A DNA stretch of 64,000 nucleotides from Owenia fusiformis (taxonomy: Eukaryota > Annelida > Polychaeta > Sabellida > Oweniidae), in NCBI GenBank assembly GCA_903813345.2, contig CAIIXF020000005.1:31499375-31563374 (forward strand), in the 5' to 3' direction. Position 1 is the stretch's first letter. Every line of letters begins with the position of its first letter. The translations under genes were made by a program, and so were the position numbers. Positions 25,052 through 38,090 of this stretch are shown here, piece by piece. Below the pieces are notes generated by a model. That model had not been told where the DNA came from. It saw only the letters and a program-made list of their open reading frames with translations, and did not search any database.

Positions 25052-28000
25052 GTAAGTTGCCTCAAGTATCTCAAGAGGATTAAGAGAAACACTTGACGTT
25101 ATTTTGATGCGCTCAAATCACAATCACTGTGCAAAAAGCCAAATATAGTAGCGTATAAGTGGCAAACTATTTGTGAATATAGTTCAGTATGTCCTCACTA
25201 TATCGTATTCGGTATGGGAAACAAACTATTCTTGCCTCAGAAGCGGAACATTTAGTATTGGTGGTATATACTCTACGATACTAAATATCGTTTGAACTAT
25301 TCTCCGATTATTCTTAAGAGCCAGGAATAGTAGTATATAAGTACATGGAAAACATGAGTATAGTATGTATTACGTAATCCAAAAACAAACTATACGCCTC
25401 TTATACGCGAGGCTATATATTCTTTGATGTGCCCTAATTTGCTTGGAGTTAATCCTATTTTATATTTCAATTAAGCGCTAATGTAAACAAATAAAATCAT
25501 GCATTTCGCTTAAGAAAGCTTAATCAAACTTAATGTCTGAGATCTCATTAAAAATTTTATGATGTTGAAGTATATGATTTTAAATGAACTTTAAATGAAT
25601 TTTAAAAATGTAAGTCAATACAAAAAGTGGAATGAAAAATTTGGGTATATTTCAAATATAAATCGGTAAATCATTTATTCTCCGTTTTGAGTAAAATATG
25701 CGCATATTAATTTGAAGTTTGTTTTTAGTCCAAAAATTCAGCAGCAATTTCGGTGTAGTTAAAATTACAATTAGATAAAGCGTACTGTGATATCTTTGTT
25801 CTTTGTCAGTTTTAAATTGAGACAATTCTGACTTTCCTATGACAAATTAGACCCCTAGTCTAGTCGGAGGTTTAGAGTGAAGCCATCTGGAGGAAAATTA
25901 ATTGTTGTATAATTATGTGGCAGAAGTTGATGATGGTGATGCATTTTTAAATTTTAAAAAGAAAGCAATATTCAAATGTATGAAATACAATAAGGAATCG
26001 GTATAAAATCCCCGGGATTAAATATTATGAAGGATGAGGGATTGCGCTGAATGAAAACGTATTTTTGTATGCAAATCATTAGGTTACATGTACAATGTAT
26101 AACATATATAATAGTACGGATCAACCTTATCAACAAGTGTCACAAAACGATACAGAACAAAACACAAAGTTTAAGTATAAAATATGCATATATTTCAATA
26201 TATTTGTCAATTACATAGCATTCAGTAATTACAGAGTACATTATATTTTACAATTTCATGAATAAAATGGTTAAAAAGGTTAAACTTGGGTTGGCTCATG
26301 AGTCTCAATTTGAGACATAGTATGTGATGTGCTGTAGGTTCATCAGTATATTAAAAGGTTCAATTTGGCGCATTAGTATAGTTTAATTTGGCGCGTTATT
26401 TATGATGTTCATAATGCCCCAAATTAAACTATGCTAACACGCCAAATTGAACTTTTTAATATACTATTGAACTGAGAGCACATCACATACCAAGTCCCAA
26501 ATTGAAACATACTCATGAGCCAAGTTTAACCTTTCAATGTAAGGATGAACTTTGAACATCATAAAAAACGCGCAAAATTGATAAATACTAACGCGCCAAA
26601 TTGAACTTTTTAAAATACTGATGTACTTGGAGCACATCACATACTATGTTCAAAATTGAAACATACTCTCATGAGCCAAGTTCAACCTTCCATTGTAAGG
26701 ATGTACTTTGAACATCATAAATAATGCACCAAATTGAACTACACTAATGCACCGAATTGAGCTTTTTAATATATTGATGAAGTAAGAGCACATCACATAC
26801 GATGTCCAAAATCGAAACATACTCATGAGCCAAGTTTAACCTTTCAATGTAAGGATGTACTTTGAACATCATAAATAATGCGCCAAATCGAATGATACTA
26901 ATGCGCCAAATTGAACTTTTTAATATACTGATGTACTTGAAGCACATCACATACTATGTCCCGAATTGAAACATACTCATGAGCCAAGTTTAACCTTTCA
27001 ATGTAAGGATGTACTTTGAACATCATAAATAATGCGCCAAATTGAACTATACTAATGCGCCAAATTGAACTTTTTAATATACTGATGAACTTACAGCACA
27101 TCACATACTATGTCCCAAATTGAAACATACTCATGAGTCAAGTTTAACCTTTCAATGTAAGGATGTACTTTGAACATCATAAATAACACGCCAAATTGAA
27201 CTATGATAATGCACCAAATTGAACTTTTTAAAATACTGATGAACTTGGAGCACATCACATACTATGTCCCATTGAAACATACTCATGAGCCAAGTTTAAC
27301 CTTTTAAAGTAAGGATGTACTTTGAACATCATGAATAACGCGCCAAATTGAAATATGGTTATGCGCCAAATTGAACTTTTTAATATACTGATGAACTTGG
27401 AGCACATCACATACTATATCCCATTGAAACATACTCATGAGCCAAGTTTAACCTTTCAATGTAAGGATGTACTTTGAACATTATGAATAATGCATCAAAT
27501 TGAACTATGATAATGCGCCAAATTGAACTTTTTAATATACTGACGAATAGCATATAACATACTATGTCCCAAATTGAAACATACTCATGAGTCAAGTTTA
27601 ATCTTTCAATATTATGATGTATTTTGAACATCATAAATAACGCGCCAAATTGAACTATACCAATGCGCCAAATTGAACTTTTCAATACTGATGAACTTAG
27701 AGCATGTCACAGACTATATCCAAATTGTAACATACTCATAAGCCAAGTTTAACCTTTCAATACAAGGATGAACTTTGAACATAATAAATAGTGCGCCAAA
27801 TTGATATATACTAAAGCGCCAAATTGAACTTTTTAAAATACTGATGTACTTGGAGCACATGACATACTATGCCCACAATTGAAACATACTCATGAGCCAA
27901 GTTTAATCTTTCACTCTAAGGATGTACTTTGAACATAATAAATATTGCGCCAAATTGATCTATACTAACGCGCCAAATTGAACTTTTTGAAATACTGATG

Positions 28001-31000
28001 TACTTGGAGCACATGACATACTATGCCCCAAATTGAAACATACTCATGAGCCAAGTTTAATCTTTCACTGTAAGGATGTACTTTGAACATCATAAATAAT
28101 GCGCCAAATTGAACAATACTAATGCGCCAAATTGAACTTTTTAATATACTGATGTACCTGGAGCACATCACATACTATGTCTCAAATTGAAACATACTCA
28201 TGAGCCTAGTTTAACCTTTCACTGTTTCTTTCAACATTTGGGTAATAACTGTGGAGAAAAGTCATTCATTAAAAATCAGAAAAACTTTTCAATGAGTTAA
28301 TTGATTAATTCCAAATTTTAACACAATATTAATCATAGCAAGAGGGACACTAAAGAATCCAATAAATTAGAAAAACTTAATTTGCAAATTATTTTTCTGT
28401 GGAAATCAGAACCATCGGCTGTAGATATTAATCCTTTAACTCATAACAAATGGATTAGTTATCAGTGAACAAAACTCATGTCATAGAAATTAAATACTTG
28501 GGGATTAAAGTTGTATTTATATTGCTCTGACATGTCAATACATGTATGAGATGGTGAAAAACTGCATGATTTTGAAAGAATTGTTGGTCAAGGGGAGGGG
28601 GTCGCTAGGTACGGGCCTGTATAAAATGCGTAATGTATTTAGCTCAATAATGAGCATTTCTGTGTCAAGACTGTTATTTGTGGCTGACAAAGTGAATACA
28701 GGTGGTTGTGCCTGTGTAATATAAGGGGGATTTAAATGTCGTTTATTGTAACCTTGATGTGACAGAGAAACAATAGAGTAAACATGTGAGGAAAACTTAT
28801 TAATTAAGAATTAAAAAAATATTTTTCCAATGAATTGATCGATTGAATCCAAATTTTAACACAATGTTAATCATAACATTGGGGATAATAAACAATCAAA
28901 TAAATATAAAAAACTTAATTTGCAAATTATTGTATGTGGAACTTAGAATCGTTGGCTGTAGGAAATTAATCCATTGACTCTAACAAACAGATTAGCTATC
29001 AGTGTTAACGAAACTCATTTTATAGAAATTAAATAATTAGGGATTAAAGTCTTACTTATCATATTGCTCTGACATAGCTGTATGTCCATACTGTATGTTA
29101 TTTGCATCAGTTTGTTCTTCCATGCACCAATTTGCTCAAAACATAATCATCAATTTGTCAGATGAAACATTTGCAATAAATGTAAAATGCGCCCGTTTCT
29201 TCATTTGCATTATTACATTATCAACTAAACATACCAAATCTTGCACCATTTGTATATGTCTATATTGAAACGGAAAACAAAGAATGATTAATAAAACCAG
29301 CTGTTATAAACAGAAATGGTCCAATTCTAATAGAAACAATTGTATTGCACGGGCTAATCTCTGTTGTTTATCACAGGTGTTTATCTCAGTTATCATATGG
29401 ATAACAGAAAACACATGAATTGTGAAATGTGAAAGAATACAAGTTTTAACTTTGTTTTAATATGGCTTAATACTACTTGTATCATTTACATAATGCATGT
29501 TATTTCCTAATTTATTATAAGTGATTTGTCAGATGAAATCTGAGCAATATTTCTGGTATATTACAGGCACGTAATAAGTTTGAGCTCAGGGGGACACTTT
29601 TTAAAACGTACCAAGGGGGTCAAAATTGATAATGTTGGCCAAAAATCACTTGACAGTGCTCAGATTGGTGAAAACTGTATGATTTTAAAAGAATCTTGGC
29701 AAGGGGGTGAGGGATTCACATGAACCCAACGACCCTCCCCCATGGCCACAGACCTGTATCAAATGCGTAATGTATTGAGCTGAATATTTTTGCAATATTG
29801 TGTTATAAACGTTTTGTGTGGTTTGCGATGTGAATAGTGGTGTTTGTTTGTGTCTGTGTAAGAGACTAGGGTTTTAAATGTTGTTTGTTGTATTAAGCTT
29901 AATGTTAGAGAGAAACAATGGAGTTAAATGTTAGAGAGAAACAATGGAGTTAAATTGTGAGGAAACCCCATAATTAAAAATCAAGAAATTTCTTCCCAAT
30001 GAGTTAATCGATTGAATCCAAATTTTAACACAATGTTAATCATAGCACGGGGTACACTATACAATCAAATAAATATGAATAACTTAATTTGTATTTTTGT
30101 GGAAATTAGAGCCATAGGCTGTAGAAATTAATCCATTAACTCTAACAAACAGATTATTTATCAGGGTGAACAAAACTCAATTCATAGAAATTGAATACTT
30201 ATGAATTAAAGTTTTACTAATTACATTGCTCTGACATGTCAATACATGTATGTGAATGGTGAAAAACTGCATTTCTTCAAAGAATTGTTGGCCAGGGGAA
30301 GGGGGTCCTTAGGTACGGGCTTGTATAAAATGCGTAATATATTAATTGAATATTGAGCAGTTCTGTGTCATGACTGTTTTTGGTTGGCAAAGTGAATAGT
30401 ACAGGTGGTTGTTTGTACCTGTGTAAGAGGGGGATTTAAATGTTGTTTGTTGTAAACCTGATGTGACAAAGAAACAATAGAGTAAAAATGTGAGGAAAAC
30501 TCATTAATTAAGAATAAAAAATTAACTTTCCAATGGATTTATCGATTGAATCCCAAATTTAACACAATCTTAATCATAACTCGAGGGACATTATACAATC
30601 AAATAAATATGTAAAAACTTAATTTGCAAATAATTTTTTGAGAAATAAGAACCATCAGCTGTAGAAATTAATCCTAACAAACGGATTAATTAGTGTGAAT
30701 GAAACTCATTTCATAGGAATGGAATACTTAGGGATTAACGGCTCAAAAATAAACGCATATAATCCGGTTTTGATTGCAAATGCCAAGATATTATTTGCTC
30801 CTGACTAGAATATTATTCTATATTATAAGGCATTATATGTTGTTCCCTTCAAATAATACACAAATAATATTACTAAAGAAAAATTAATTTTTAAAAATAG
30901 TTATTATATCTTATTCCGCTGTAATACAGGAAATAACTGGCTACCATACAGGAAAAATTATACGATTCCCTCTTATTGCAACTATATTAAACATTTTATT

Positions 31001-34000
31001 CTTTATTAGTTTTACTTCAATACCAAGTGAATTGAAAAATGTAACTTTCCACAGACTTAATTAAATGAATCCAAAATTTAACACGGTGTTAATTCTAATT
31101 CGACTGTCATTGTCCAATTTAGTAAAAGTAAAAAGCTCAATTTATAAATGACTTTTTGATGGAAATTAGAACCCTCAGTTATAGAAATGACCAGATTAAT
31201 CTGAACAAGCGAATTAATTAGCATTGAAAACAAAATACATCAATGCTGGACTTTGCTTTTAATCTGTTAAAACAACAAACTCGGGAACTGAAGCTATTAC
31301 GTAATATCGCGTATAAGACGAGTATAGTTTGTTTTGAGGTAGAATAAGAGAAGAATAAGTCAAGTATAGTTTGATATAGTCTGTTTTTATTTAATATAAG
31401 TTGTTTTTCAACGCATATAGTAGGTTTGATTCCGACTTTTAGGCGTATAAGTGGAAAATAGTTCAGTAAAGATATACACTCTGCAATGATATATGCAACT
31501 TATTTTAGTTTATATGGGCGTATCGGAGAGTATATCAGGACTTATATTAAAGTGTTCCGTTTTTAGGAATATGGGAGAAACTATTCTCGCCCATATTTTA
31601 GGTGAAATTCAAACTATATGGGGGTTATTCTAAAAAATAGTTTGCTATAGTACAAACTATATTTGGCTTTTTTCACAGTGAATTGACTAACGCTACTTAG
31701 ACTTGGGTGCTTAATGTTTCAATTAGGATCTAATATAATTGAAGTTGTTTTGACAATACTTGACTAAGTTTCGCTTGTGTGAGGTAAGGGTGCTCGAGAG
31801 GGCTAATAACGCGATTTGCGCTGTGCTGAGATTAGCGCACTACTGAACGCTCTCAAAGCTGAAGTAGTTCAATGACTTACAAAGAGAGACCCAATTGGAA
31901 ATCTTGACACGATTGGCCCGTACACTTGTATTGTTTCAATTCAGATACAAATCACACTAAGAGGTGTAAACTATGTCCAAGAGGTGTGAAGTTGTTAACA
32001 CTTTCACGTATGAGTGCTCTGAGAATATATTTTACATGCTCCTTCAGATTCTCACGATAGTTTCGCATCTTTACAATGAACGACCAAATTGCAGACTTTT
32101 TATATTTCAAATCGCTAATTAATGTATACATACTTAGATATATTTCCAAAACTTTTGCGTAAAGAAACAACAAAAGTTATAATTTATTATGGTTTCAATA
32201 TTGTGCCCTGTGATTTCCCGATTAGTTGAAAATTAGCATAAAGCGTGAAGGTGGCTCACAATAAGGAGTTACTGGGTTCTGCCAACCACGGTGCGTTCTA
32301 CTCGGCAGTTTGATATATTAATTTCATTGTTATACAATTCACCTACTTTAAAAGTCGCCTTTCGTCTGTTTACTCGCGCAGCCTTCTGTGAATTTGATTT
32401 CGATAGTATTATTTTGGGTTAGTTGTTTTGATCGGGTATAATTAAGAACTTGAATCGTTTTCAATAAGAGGATAATAATAACTCATTCAGACAATGTTCA
32501 ATAATTCAAATATTTCTTCAAGTCAGTATCTTTTGGTTCTCATTCATTTCTTCTCTGATGAATTCAGAAGTTCTCGATTCACATGCGTCTAAATCTTCAG
32601 ACACAAATGAAAAATGTTTTCATAGACAAAATAGCATGAATTGTTTGAAATGAGGAATAAATATTGGTCTTGGTGGTGTAAAAGCTTGCTTCTGACTTGC
32701 CACACACAGAGCAACATAATAAACATAGAGACGCCAATGACTAATGTCACGACATGAAGAAAGAATTCGTAAAGCCAATCATATTTCTGTTGTTATTATT
32801 GTCATTTAACCTCACACAAAGATTTTATGGAAATACTTTTAGTTTTGATGACTAGCTTTAAGATAAACTAGTGTCTATCACGAGATTCTGCTGACCACAG
32901 TGCGAACTACTGTTTCATAGGTCAATATTGTATACAATATAAGTTCCAATATTTTTGCAACTGTTTGTTCTTTTGACAATCATCGATGTGTTTCGGATAA
33001 GACCTCATCCATGTTTTGAATGTTCATTTAAACACTTATTTGAAAATTATCATTATATTTTGTTTTTGTTTTTATTTTGGTCCATCGTCGATGATCTTAA
33101 TAGGCCACTGCTTTATGCATATCGGAATGATTTTGAATTGATAAACTCAATCAAAGAAATTTGTAATAAATGAAATAAAAGTGCATTATTTTTAGGCATT
33201 TTATTATTTTTGTTTGCAAAAGGCGAACTTTTGTAAAAAGTATGACTTTTCATCTACGATAGAATTTTACTGATAGTCTATGTTTCAGCCATTTTCGCAC
33301 TTTTGCAAACAATTGAACTATTCGCACACAAATATATTATTCACTTATTTGAACTCATAAAATACATTTTGGTCTAGTCTTATTTAACAACAATTCATGT
33401 CGATTTCATTGTGTGTGGCGTGTTTATAACTATATTTTCCATTGTTGCTATTTGTGCTTCCTCGTCATGAAAAAATCCAAAATTACCCATAAGCGTTTAC
33501 CATATGCATGTTGTATCTCCTACGAGGCAATATATAGCTAGTCTTGTCTTGAAAACTTTTATCGATGTGATCATCATATTTTATCTTATTATCGATCACA
33601 TGGCGCGTAAGTTTATGAAAACTAGCCTTATGTGTGTTAATATGATCATTTTTGTTTCTTACTGTTGTAAATCTTATTTATCCCAAATGCTTTAGTTATT
33701 TGTGATGATGCACGCAATAATATTCGTTCGAAGGACTTTTTTAATATAATTAGAATATACATCTAAGTTGTTTTTGAAATACAGGTAACATTTTTGAATT
33801 TGAATTTAACTTGAACTGTTTTGTTTTTTCAATCTAAATCAATTTTTTTATATATTGAGTTAATTAAATATTATAGTTTTATATTTATTAAGCAGATTGA
33901 CGTTTTTTATTCACAGGCGCATTCATTTACGCTTTGTTCGAAAAAGTCAAATAGCTGTGACGTTAATCATGAAACATGCGCTGATTTTTAAGGGAGGTCT

Positions 34001-36466
34001 CTTTATCAATCGAAATGGCGAATCTCTAGGAGTCTTTATTTAAATCTTTAATTACTTTCTGATATCTGATCAGATATCTCAAATTAGTTCAGATATTTCT
34101 GAAATCGTGAGGGACACATTGGCATTCCATTGGCTTCCAACATTCCCACACTCAAACATTTGGTGCCACTTTAATATAAATACACGTAGTTCTAAAAGTA
34201 TACAAGTGAAATTGCGTAATTCATTCGGTTCATTGATCACAAGAACGCACAAGAGGCAAAGTTTGAAGAACACAGAATCACGGTCTAGTCAAAGTAAACC
34301 ATTACAATTAACAATACCAAAATCGCAACCAGCTCTATATTCAAAAACTTATGAATAATTCATAAAGCGCATCTGTGTAACATTCGTTAAATAACTTACC
34401 GCGGATCGTATGTTTTCAAAAACAAAAACGACTCGATACACTTCTTAACAAATTATTTTCTTTGGTAACTTAATGCAGGAATCAATCTTGTGAATAAATA
34501 GAAAAATGACAAGTAACAACCACAAAAACCAACATAAACACCGGCTAAGTGATATTGTATGTTCCCATTTGTTAGGTTTCAACCTGATCTATGGAAAATA
34601 TCATCTCTTGACTTTAAGAATTCCAAAAATAAATTTGAAAAATATTTATTAATGCCAATAAGAATTTGGTTTTTAGCAACGTTTTAAAAGGAGGTAATCT
34701 CTTAGCTTTAGTAATAATGTTTTGTGTAAGTGTAAAAATAGAAGCGTATTTAAAAATACTGATAGAAACGGTCATATCGAGAAATAGATTAAAATCCAGT
34801 TTATTAATTACGCTCAGCACAATAAGGTTAAAAGTAAAACACACAATAGTAAAATATAAAGCCTATTTATGATCTTATATACCAAAATATTTTATCCTAT
34901 TAATATATAATCTTCGTCGTTCGAGTTTGGGAACTAGCAGTTTGTTCGTATATTAATGTCTATGTTTTATATTTCTTCATGATGTAATACTACCAATGGG
35001 TGCCTTGGTTGTGTCTAGGTGTTCAGATCGCTCGCATTCTTTCTGTCTGCATAATCATCCATTTTAGTAGGCTATAAATCCGTTTGATCTAATCAATTTA
35101 GACTTTAATGTGCCAGGTCTTGATTTTATTGAATTTCAATTAATATTTTAAAAACATAAGCAATTTCAGAAATGTAAAAAACATTGAACCAAGTTAAGGA
35201 ATTTAAAGCTTCGTTTCATTTGACTGATTTATATTTATTTATCACGTGCCCAGTGATCATCTTCGATTTCTAAGGTTCCAAGGAACGTTGAAACAATCAA
35301 ATTTTCATTTCGTTAGACCCATATCATAATACTATTCTTATGTTATACAGTATAGACTATATCTACTCAAGAATATTTATGACACACATTTTGATGACGC
35401 TGTATATTGTACGAATAATCATGAAAAACATTAAAATGAAAACGAGTTCAGTGTTTCGTATTGAAGGCCCGCTACATCGCAAATAATATATATGCAAAAC
35501 TAAACAAGATGTACCTTTGGTCATAAATACAAGCAAATTACTATAAATAAAACCTTTATAACTTTTATGCTAAATAAATTATTTATATAATTTTGATATA
35601 TCAATTTCATTTATTTACATATATTTTCAGCAGACAAAACTGCTACTCCAGCAGAAGCTGACCATAGTAAATCTCCGGCGACAGAAAGCAACAATGAGTG
35701 CCACCTATTGCGGCAAAGAACAAAACGCAAACCAAGAGTACTATTTTCTCAGGCGCAGGTATACGAACTTGAGCGACGCTTCAAACAGCAGAGATATTTA
35801 TCCGCCCCCGAGAGGGAACAATTAGCAAATATGCTGAAACTAACATCTGTTCAAGTCAAAATATGGTTCCAAAATAGGTAAGCTATTTGACAAAGTGCAA
35901 ATGTCACGTTTTAACGGGAAATACTGGAAACAACAACTTATGTTAGGCATTGCTTCATGAATTTGGTTTCAATTATATTCCTTGTTTTTCATGGTATTTG
36001 CCCAAGTGTGTGCAATCATGCAAAAAACGTTAGCCTGCGCATGTCATTTCTGTCTTTCATTTGTTGCCCTTTATATTTTTTCCTTTTGCTAGTATTGTAC
36101 GTCAAGGACTCTTCATAATCGGATTTATAATATAACGAATAAATATGTCCTTTCAGAAGATACAAATGTAAGAGACAACGACAGGACAAGACATTGGAAC
36201 TAACCGCAATGCAACCACCAAGACGTGTGGCGGTGCCTGTGTTAGTAAGAGACGGTAAACCCTGTATGGGGCAATCTCCAGGCACTGGTGCAGGGGGTTA
36301 CTGCACTCCATCATCAGCACCCTATAACGTCAACCCATTCGCCTACCCTAGCCAAGCGTATAGCACTATGAACACTAGTATACCTCCAATGCAGAATATG
36401 CAACAGACGAACTATGTCACACAAGGACAAATGCCTCAAATGCACCAAGGCATACGGGCCTGGTGA
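24574..36466 (+). CDS. NK4: NK4/tinman/Nkx2-5 homeobox transcription factor
   Basis: Nuclear DNA-binding regulator; the family specifies cardiac and visceral mesoderm or pharyngeal tissue. Exons 24574-25051, 35631-35877 and 36157-36466 join in frame (phases 1 and 2) to 344 residues. The TN (Groucho-binding) motif TPFSVKDIL is at residues 15-23. The homeodomain is at about 191-250 with [23 protein letters not shown] and the NK2-class Tyr54 ([10 protein letters not shown]). The NK2-specific domain [15 protein letters not shown] is at 264-278, and the C-terminus GIRAW is at 340-344, as in Nkx2-5/2-3. The last feature and the full set of domains place it with NK4 rather than NK2.1 or NK2.2. Intron 1 is 10.6 kb and holds a large transposable element; intron 2 splits homeodomain codon 52. 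Confidence 0.96.
26285..28215. repeat. ~150-bp satellite, about 12-13 units, first unit inverted
   Basis: Units repeat GTACTTTGAACATCATAAAT, two GCGCCAAATTGAACT boxes, AGCACATCACATACTATGTC and AAACATACTCATGAGCCAAG. The unit at 26285-26410 runs in the opposite direction, the rest head to tail. Open frames on the minus strand follow the period and are not genes. Confidence 0.9.
28250..31220 (+). repeat. Long tandem repeats, ~534-bp unit, four copies plus a partial fifth
   Basis: Unit starts at about 28250, 28784, 29956, 30489 and 31030 share CCAAATTTTAACACAATNTTAATCAT, TTAATTTGCAAATTATTTTT and TTGCTCTGACATGTCAATAC. The second copy is longer by about 600 bp (about 29070-29665), an insertion in that copy. 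Confidence 0.8.
34061..34078. repeat. Perfect 18-bp palindrome
   Basis: GATATCTGATCAGATATC equals its own reverse complement. It lies in NK4 intron 1 and might be a dimeric factor site; no known function. Confidence 0.7.
35631..35877 (+). CDS. NK4: NK4 exon 2: most of the homeodomain
   Basis: Acceptor ATATTTTCAG|CAGAC. The exon runs from an acidic/Ser linker to homeodomain helix 3, ending CAA AAT AG|GTAAGC in codon 52. [17 protein letters not shown] and [12 protein letters not shown] are nearly identical to vertebrate Nkx2-5. Confidence 0.96.
36157..36466 (+). CDS. NK4: NK4 exon 3: end of homeodomain, NK2-SD, GIRAW terminus
   Basis: Acceptor CCTTTCAG|AAGATAC. It encodes [16 protein letters not shown], the NK2-specific domain, a Tyr/Pro/Gln/Met-rich tail ([15 protein letters not shown]) and the conserved GIRAW before TGA at 36464-36466. 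Confidence 0.96.
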
Positions 36467-36567
36467 CTAGACGGGGAGTAGGGGGACCTTAGTATCCCTG
36501 TACTCCGAAAGTAGACAAACTCTTCATGAGAAGGCTACATCAAACGCAAGATTGATCAAACTCTGGA

Positions 36568-36672
36568 AATAAATTATGCTGCCAAATTTATATTTTAATA
36601 GGCACTTGACCAATGTGATATGGAGTATCTCTATTTGAATCATCAAAACAAATATTATTTAAAAGCAATAAA
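36568..36672 (+). terminator. NK4 proximal polyadenylation signals
   Basis: AATAAA at 36568-36573 and again at 36667-36672, 102 and 201 bp after the stop codon. A distal AATAAA at 38513-38518 would put the 53-bp array inside the 3' UTR. Which is used cannot be read from sequence. Confidence 0.4.
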
Positions 36673-36789
36673 AGGAGAGATTGTAGATTGGCCGATGCCA
36701 GATGATTTGTAAGTAGTTCTAGACTATGCAACATCCACGCATGATATCGCTGCTCAACGACATGCCATACATGAAATATTGCACGTGAT

Positions 36790-38090
36790 TTTCAACACAC
36801 TTTCACTTGATTCAATTGGTGAACCATTGCCATTATCATTGTGCGAACAAGCGTTTTGCTTGATTTAATTGGTGCAACATTGCCATTATCATTGTGCGAG
36901 TGTTTTACTTGATTCAATTGGTCACCATTGTCATTATCATTGTGCGAACAAGCGTTTCAATTGATTTCATTTGTGCGCCATTATTATTGCACGAACAAGT
37001 AGTTCACTTGATTTCATTAGTGTGCCATTATTATTGTGCTAACAAGCGTTTCGATTGATTTCATTCGTGCGCCATTATTATTTTGCGAACAAGCGTTTCA
37101 CTTGATTCAATTGGTGCACCATTGCCATTATCATTGTGCGAACAAGTGTTTTACTTGATTCAATTGGTGCACCATTGCCATTATAATTGTGCGAACAAGT
37201 GTTTCACCTGATTTCATTTGTGCGCCATTGCCATGATTATTGTGCGAACAAGTGTTTTACTTGGTTTCATTTGTGTACCATTTCCATTATTAGTGTGCGA
37301 ACAAGCGTTTCACTTGATTTCATTTTGCGCCATTGCCTTTATTATTGTACGAACAAGCGTTTCAATCGATTTTATTTGTGCGCCATTGCTATTATTATTC
37401 CGCGAACAATACAATAATACACATTATTATTTTGCAAGCAAGTGTTTCACTTGATTCCATTGGTGCGCCATTGCCATTATTATTCTGCGAACAAGTGTTT
37501 TAAGCTTACTTGATTTCATTTGTGAACCATTGCCATTATCATTGTGCGAAGAAGCGTTTCACTTGAGTTCATTTGTGCGCCACTGCCATTATCATTGTAC
37601 GAACAAGTGTTTCACCTGATTTCATTTGTGCGCCATTGCCATTATCATTGTGCGAACAAGTGTTTCACCTGATTTCATTTGTGCGCCATTGCCATTATCA
37701 TTGTACGAACAAGTGTTTCACCTGATTTCATTTGTGCGCCATTGCCATTATCATTGTGCGAACAAGTGTTTCACCTGATTTCATTTGTGCGCCATTGCCA
37801 TTATCATTGTGCGAACAAGTGTTTCTCTTGATTTCATTTGTGCGCCATTGCCGTTATCATTGTACGAACAAGTGTTTCACTTGATTCCATTGGTGCGCCA
37901 TTGCCATTATTATTGTGCGAACAGGTGTTTTACTTGATTTCATTACCATTGCCATTATTATTGGGTGAACAAGCGTTTCACTTGATTCCATTGGTGCGCC
38001 ATGATTAGTGTGCGAACAAGCGTTAGCGTTTCACTTGATTCCATCGGTGCGCCATTTTCATTATTATTGTGCGAACATGTGTTCATGCGA
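36790..38090 (+). repeat. 53-bp tandem array 3' of NK4 with repeated CACTTGA (NK2 site)
   Basis: About 22 degenerate units of GTGCGAACAAGTGTTTCACT, TGATTTCATT and TGTGCGCCATTGCCATTATC. At least nine units contain CACTTGA, the reverse complement of TCAAGTG. Others read CACCTGA or TACTTGA. Open frames in the array are periodic and not genes. Confidence 0.85.

Larger units (their letters stand above)
25125..31680. mobile_element. Non-autonomous CACTA (CMC)-type DNA transposon, 6.56 kb, in NK4 intron 1
   Basis: The left end CACTGTGCAAAAAGCC and right end (reversed) CACTGTGAAAAAAGCC continue identically through AAATATAGT, a 25-bp terminal inverted repeat with one mismatch. AAT stands immediately outside both ends (25122-25124, 31681-31683), a 3-bp target duplication. 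The first and last 350 bp carry many ATAGTTTG/CAAACTAT subterminal motifs, as CACTA elements do. No transposase frame is seen, so it would need a helper. Inner content is repeats only. The insertion is 73 bp after the exon 1 donor. Confidence 0.75.
25052..35630 (+). other. NK4 intron 1
   Basis: 10.6 kb. The CACTA-type element fills 25125-31680. The remainder, 31681-35630, has no supported coding sequence; open frames at 31952, 32955 and 33504 look random. A perfect 18-bp palindrome lies at 34061-34078. Confidence 0.8.

Noticed and set aside
26744-28171. Minus-strand frames [17 protein letters not shown]...
   Set aside because: Periodic translations of the satellite; no gene.
25125-31680. CACTGTG ends considered as RAG/Transib-type recombination signals
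   Set aside because: Transib and ProtoRAG insertions make 5-bp duplications and use CACWATG or CACAGTG reading inward. Here the inward read is CACTGTG, the duplication is 3 bp and subterminal repeats fit CACTA better.
37187-37454. Plus-strand frames MCEQVFHLISF... over the 53-bp array
   Set aside because: Frame repeats with the tandem unit; part of the array 3' of NK4.
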